Assembly (NCBI GenBank): GCA_002393575.1
Contig: DGSN01000019.1
Location: 1-31,372, forward strand
Reading direction: 5' to 3'
From: Prevotellaceae bacterium UBA4361
GTDB lineage: Bacteria > Bacteroidota > Bacteroidia > Bacteroidales > Bacteroidaceae
DNA: 31,372 nucleotides
Part shown: positions 31,028 to 31,372 of the stretch, one piece after another
How the letters are laid out: each line of letters opens with the position of its first letter
Numbering within the stretch: position 1 is the first letter of the stretch
Position numbers and translations under genes: made by a program
Notes under the pieces: model-generated
The model's database searches: none
Seen by the model: the letters and a program-made list of their open reading frames with translations, nothing else
What the model was told of the DNA's origin: nothing

Positions 31028-31372
31028 AATAATAACTTGGTATAAAGACATGATTTTTTTAGGAAAGAAATTAGAATAATTATCATAATTACTCCAAAAA
31101 TTAGGTGTTGTTTAATACAAAAAAAATATTTCAGAAAAAATTCATGAAATATTCATGGATAATTTACGATAATTCGCGTTAAAAAAAGATTAACATGAAT
31201 TTCCATGAACCTTTAGTTCGGCGTAGCCAATTACCCGTGAATTATTCATGAATTTATTATCCAAAAATAATTTACGAAAAATTCGCGGTCAATTCGCGGC
31301 AATTTGCGTTAAAATAAAATATAAACATGAATTTCCGTAAATTACCCGTGAATTATTCGTAAATATATGTTT
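31028..31372. repeat. AT-rich tandem intergenic repeat, about 108-bp period; extends to the window edge
   Basis: Two related units, 31159-31253 and 31267-31364, are offset by 108 bases. They share ATAATTTACGA, AATTCGCG, GCGTTAAAA, AACATGAATTTCC and ATTACCCGTGAATTATTC. Unit 1 also carries TGAACCTTTAGTTC-GGCGTAGCC, whose reverse complement appears at 1461-1486, and the 16-bp word at 31027-31042 is shared with 1330-1345. No coding frame or promoter box was found. Confidence 0.65.

Overview
The window looks like a chromosomal segment of a member of the Bacteroidales, most likely Prevotellaceae (Prevotella/Segatella type). This is inferred from three things. Many genes are preceded by the Bacteroidetes -7 box TAnnTTTG (several read TATCTTTGCA or TAACTTTGCA) and lack strong Shine-Dalgarno sequences. 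The gene families are Bacteroidetes-typical (DUF4369 lipoprotein, OstA-like protein, DUF5683, OmpA with an N-terminal barrel). The gene order tig-clpP-clpX-recQ-guaB, PpiC-SurA-OstA-mutL and parA-parB-DUF5683-lytic transglycosylase-rel is familiar from that group. No species can be named from the sequence alone.

Layout. 1-1584: an AT-rich accessory stretch with one unknown secreted protein and a roughly 260-bp inverted-repeat element. 1585-2733 (minus): a lipoprotein whose thioredoxin fold has lost its CXXC. 2931-8932: trigger factor, ClpP, ClpX and RecQ. 9113-10588: IMP dehydrogenase. 10754-17706: an envelope-biogenesis block of two periplasmic parvulin-type PPIases, an OstA/LptA-like protein and a small membrane protein, ending in mutL. 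17984-19144: a major OmpA-family porin/anchor protein. 19145-20110: a long intergenic region with an array of 22-bp-phased dyads, then two identical tRNA-Pro(UGG) genes and one tRNA-Val(UAC). 20139-20474: a SUI1/YciH protein. 20778-27089: ParA, ParB, a DUF5683 membrane protein, a LysM lytic transglycosylase and a bifunctional Rel/SpoT. 27172-27873 (minus): a YgjP-type zinc metalloprotease. 28307-31027: a probable arabinan/arabinoxylan-degrading pair (GH43-like and GH51). 31028-31372: an AT-rich tandem repeat.

How the genes work together. Most of the window is housekeeping: protein folding and proteolysis (Tig, ClpXP), DNA repair (RecQ, MutL), GTP synthesis (GuaB) and (p)ppGpp metabolism (Rel), which both act on guanine nucleotides, outer-membrane assembly (PpiC, SurA, OstA, OmpA), and chromosome segregation with cell-wall remodelling (ParAB, transglycosylase). 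The GH43/GH51 pair is the only clear catabolic accessory module.

I found no defence system, prophage, CRISPR array or insertion-sequence transposase. The signal least explained by known features is a pair of intergenic arrays (19344-19419 and 28123-28198). Each has four 10-bp dyads of form YGA-N4-TCR (one copy begins CGG) spaced by exactly 22 bp, and the two arrays share the motif although they lie 8.8 kb apart. Other structured intergenic elements are the nested inverted repeat at 1070-1326, several short-word palindromes between genes, and a repeat family present at both ends of the window. Six gene starts need care, because the longest open frames begin upstream of, or inside, promoter or terminator elements; the coordinates below use the corrected starts.
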